A stretch of 14,448 bases of DNA, taken from the NCBI GenBank assembly GCA_017883215.1, contig JADGOA010000052.1, positions 1 through 14,448 of the forward strand. Reading direction: 5' to 3'. Positions 14,352-14,448 of the stretch are shown in pieces. Source of the stretch: Thermoanaerobaculia bacterium (GTDB lineage: Bacteria; Acidobacteriota; Thermoanaerobaculia; Gp7-AA8). The notes below the pieces were generated by a model. It was not told where the DNA came from. It did no database searches and worked only from the letters and a program-made list of their open reading frames with translations. Both the position numbers and the translations under genes were made by a program. Each line of letters opens with the position of its first letter. Position 1 is the first letter of the stretch.

Positions 14352-14448
14352 ACACTGTCATTCCGAGCCGGCGGAACCCCGGAGGGGTGGAGCGCGGCGA
14401 GGAATCCCCCGCCACCCCGGGAGTGCGGGGGATCCCTCGCTGTCCTCC
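14352..14448. repeat. Dispersed 'TCATTCCGAG...GAGGAATC' repeat, truncated by window end
   Basis: The block begins GACACTGTCATTCCGAGC and contains GAGGAATCCCCCGC (14399-14412) pairing with GCGGGGGATCCCTC (14425-14438) around a 12-base loop. I recognise the type from environmental bacterial genomes, where it yields spurious HSERSEES-like peptides. It may extend beyond the window. The hairpin lies about 110 bases after the helicase stop. Confidence 0.7.

Noticed and set aside
14399..14438. Intrinsic terminator of the helicase gene
   Set aside because: The stem is good but lies far from the stop codon, has no T-run and is part of a dispersed repeat.
1..14448. tRNA, rRNA or known riboswitch
   Set aside because: On reading both strands I saw no tRNA-like CCA/TΨC arms, rRNA-like segments or recognisable riboswitch; a covariance-model scan would be needed to be certain.

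Overview
The window is GC-rich chromosomal DNA, apparently bacterial. It carries seven protein-coding genes and an unusual density of short palindromic or dispersed-repeat sequences at gene borders and inside genes. No rRNA, tRNA, CRISPR array, transposase or phage gene is visible. The repeat types (a CACAGAGG-type block, a 'TCATTCCGAG...GAGGAATC' block, and GGACG hairpins) are of the sort common in Acidobacteriota and some other environmental phyla. Acidobacteriota is my best guess for the host, with low confidence.

Region 1 (88-4437, minus strand) is a sulfate/thiosulfate uptake operon in the order Rrf2-type regulator, periplasmic binding lipoprotein, CysT, CysW, CysA. The genes overlap or abut and most have good Shine-Dalgarno sites. 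A 34-bp dyad overlaps the likely promoter upstream of the regulator, which suggests autoregulation. A 96-bp element made of four hairpins, itself bounded by an inverted repeat, lies in frame in the N-terminal part of the binding-protein signal peptide.

Region 2 (4480-4788) is a non-coding divergent spacer full of GGACG-NNNN-CGTCC hairpins.

Region 3 (4789-12263, plus strand) is a two-gene unit. The first gene encodes a 1728-residue dikinase-like protein. It has an unrecognised ~900-residue N-terminal part, then a phosphohistidine swivel domain, then a C-terminal PPDK/PEP-synthase-type ATP-grasp domain, and it lacks the PEP/pyruvate barrel. The second gene overlaps it by 4 bases (ATGA). It encodes a 763-residue protein colinear with MaeB (malic enzyme plus phosphotransacetylase domain), but most malic-enzyme catalytic, metal and substrate residues are replaced. 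This pair is the best candidate for an undescribed system: an ATP-dependent histidine phosphotransfer protein of unknown acceptor, co-made with a probable malic-enzyme pseudoenzyme that keeps an acetyl-CoA-sensor-like domain.

Region 4 (12264-12667) is a repeat-rich spacer. Region 5 (12668-14290, plus) encodes a PIF1/RecD-like superfamily 1 helicase. The window ends in a dispersed repeat (about 14352-14448) that is cut by the window edge.
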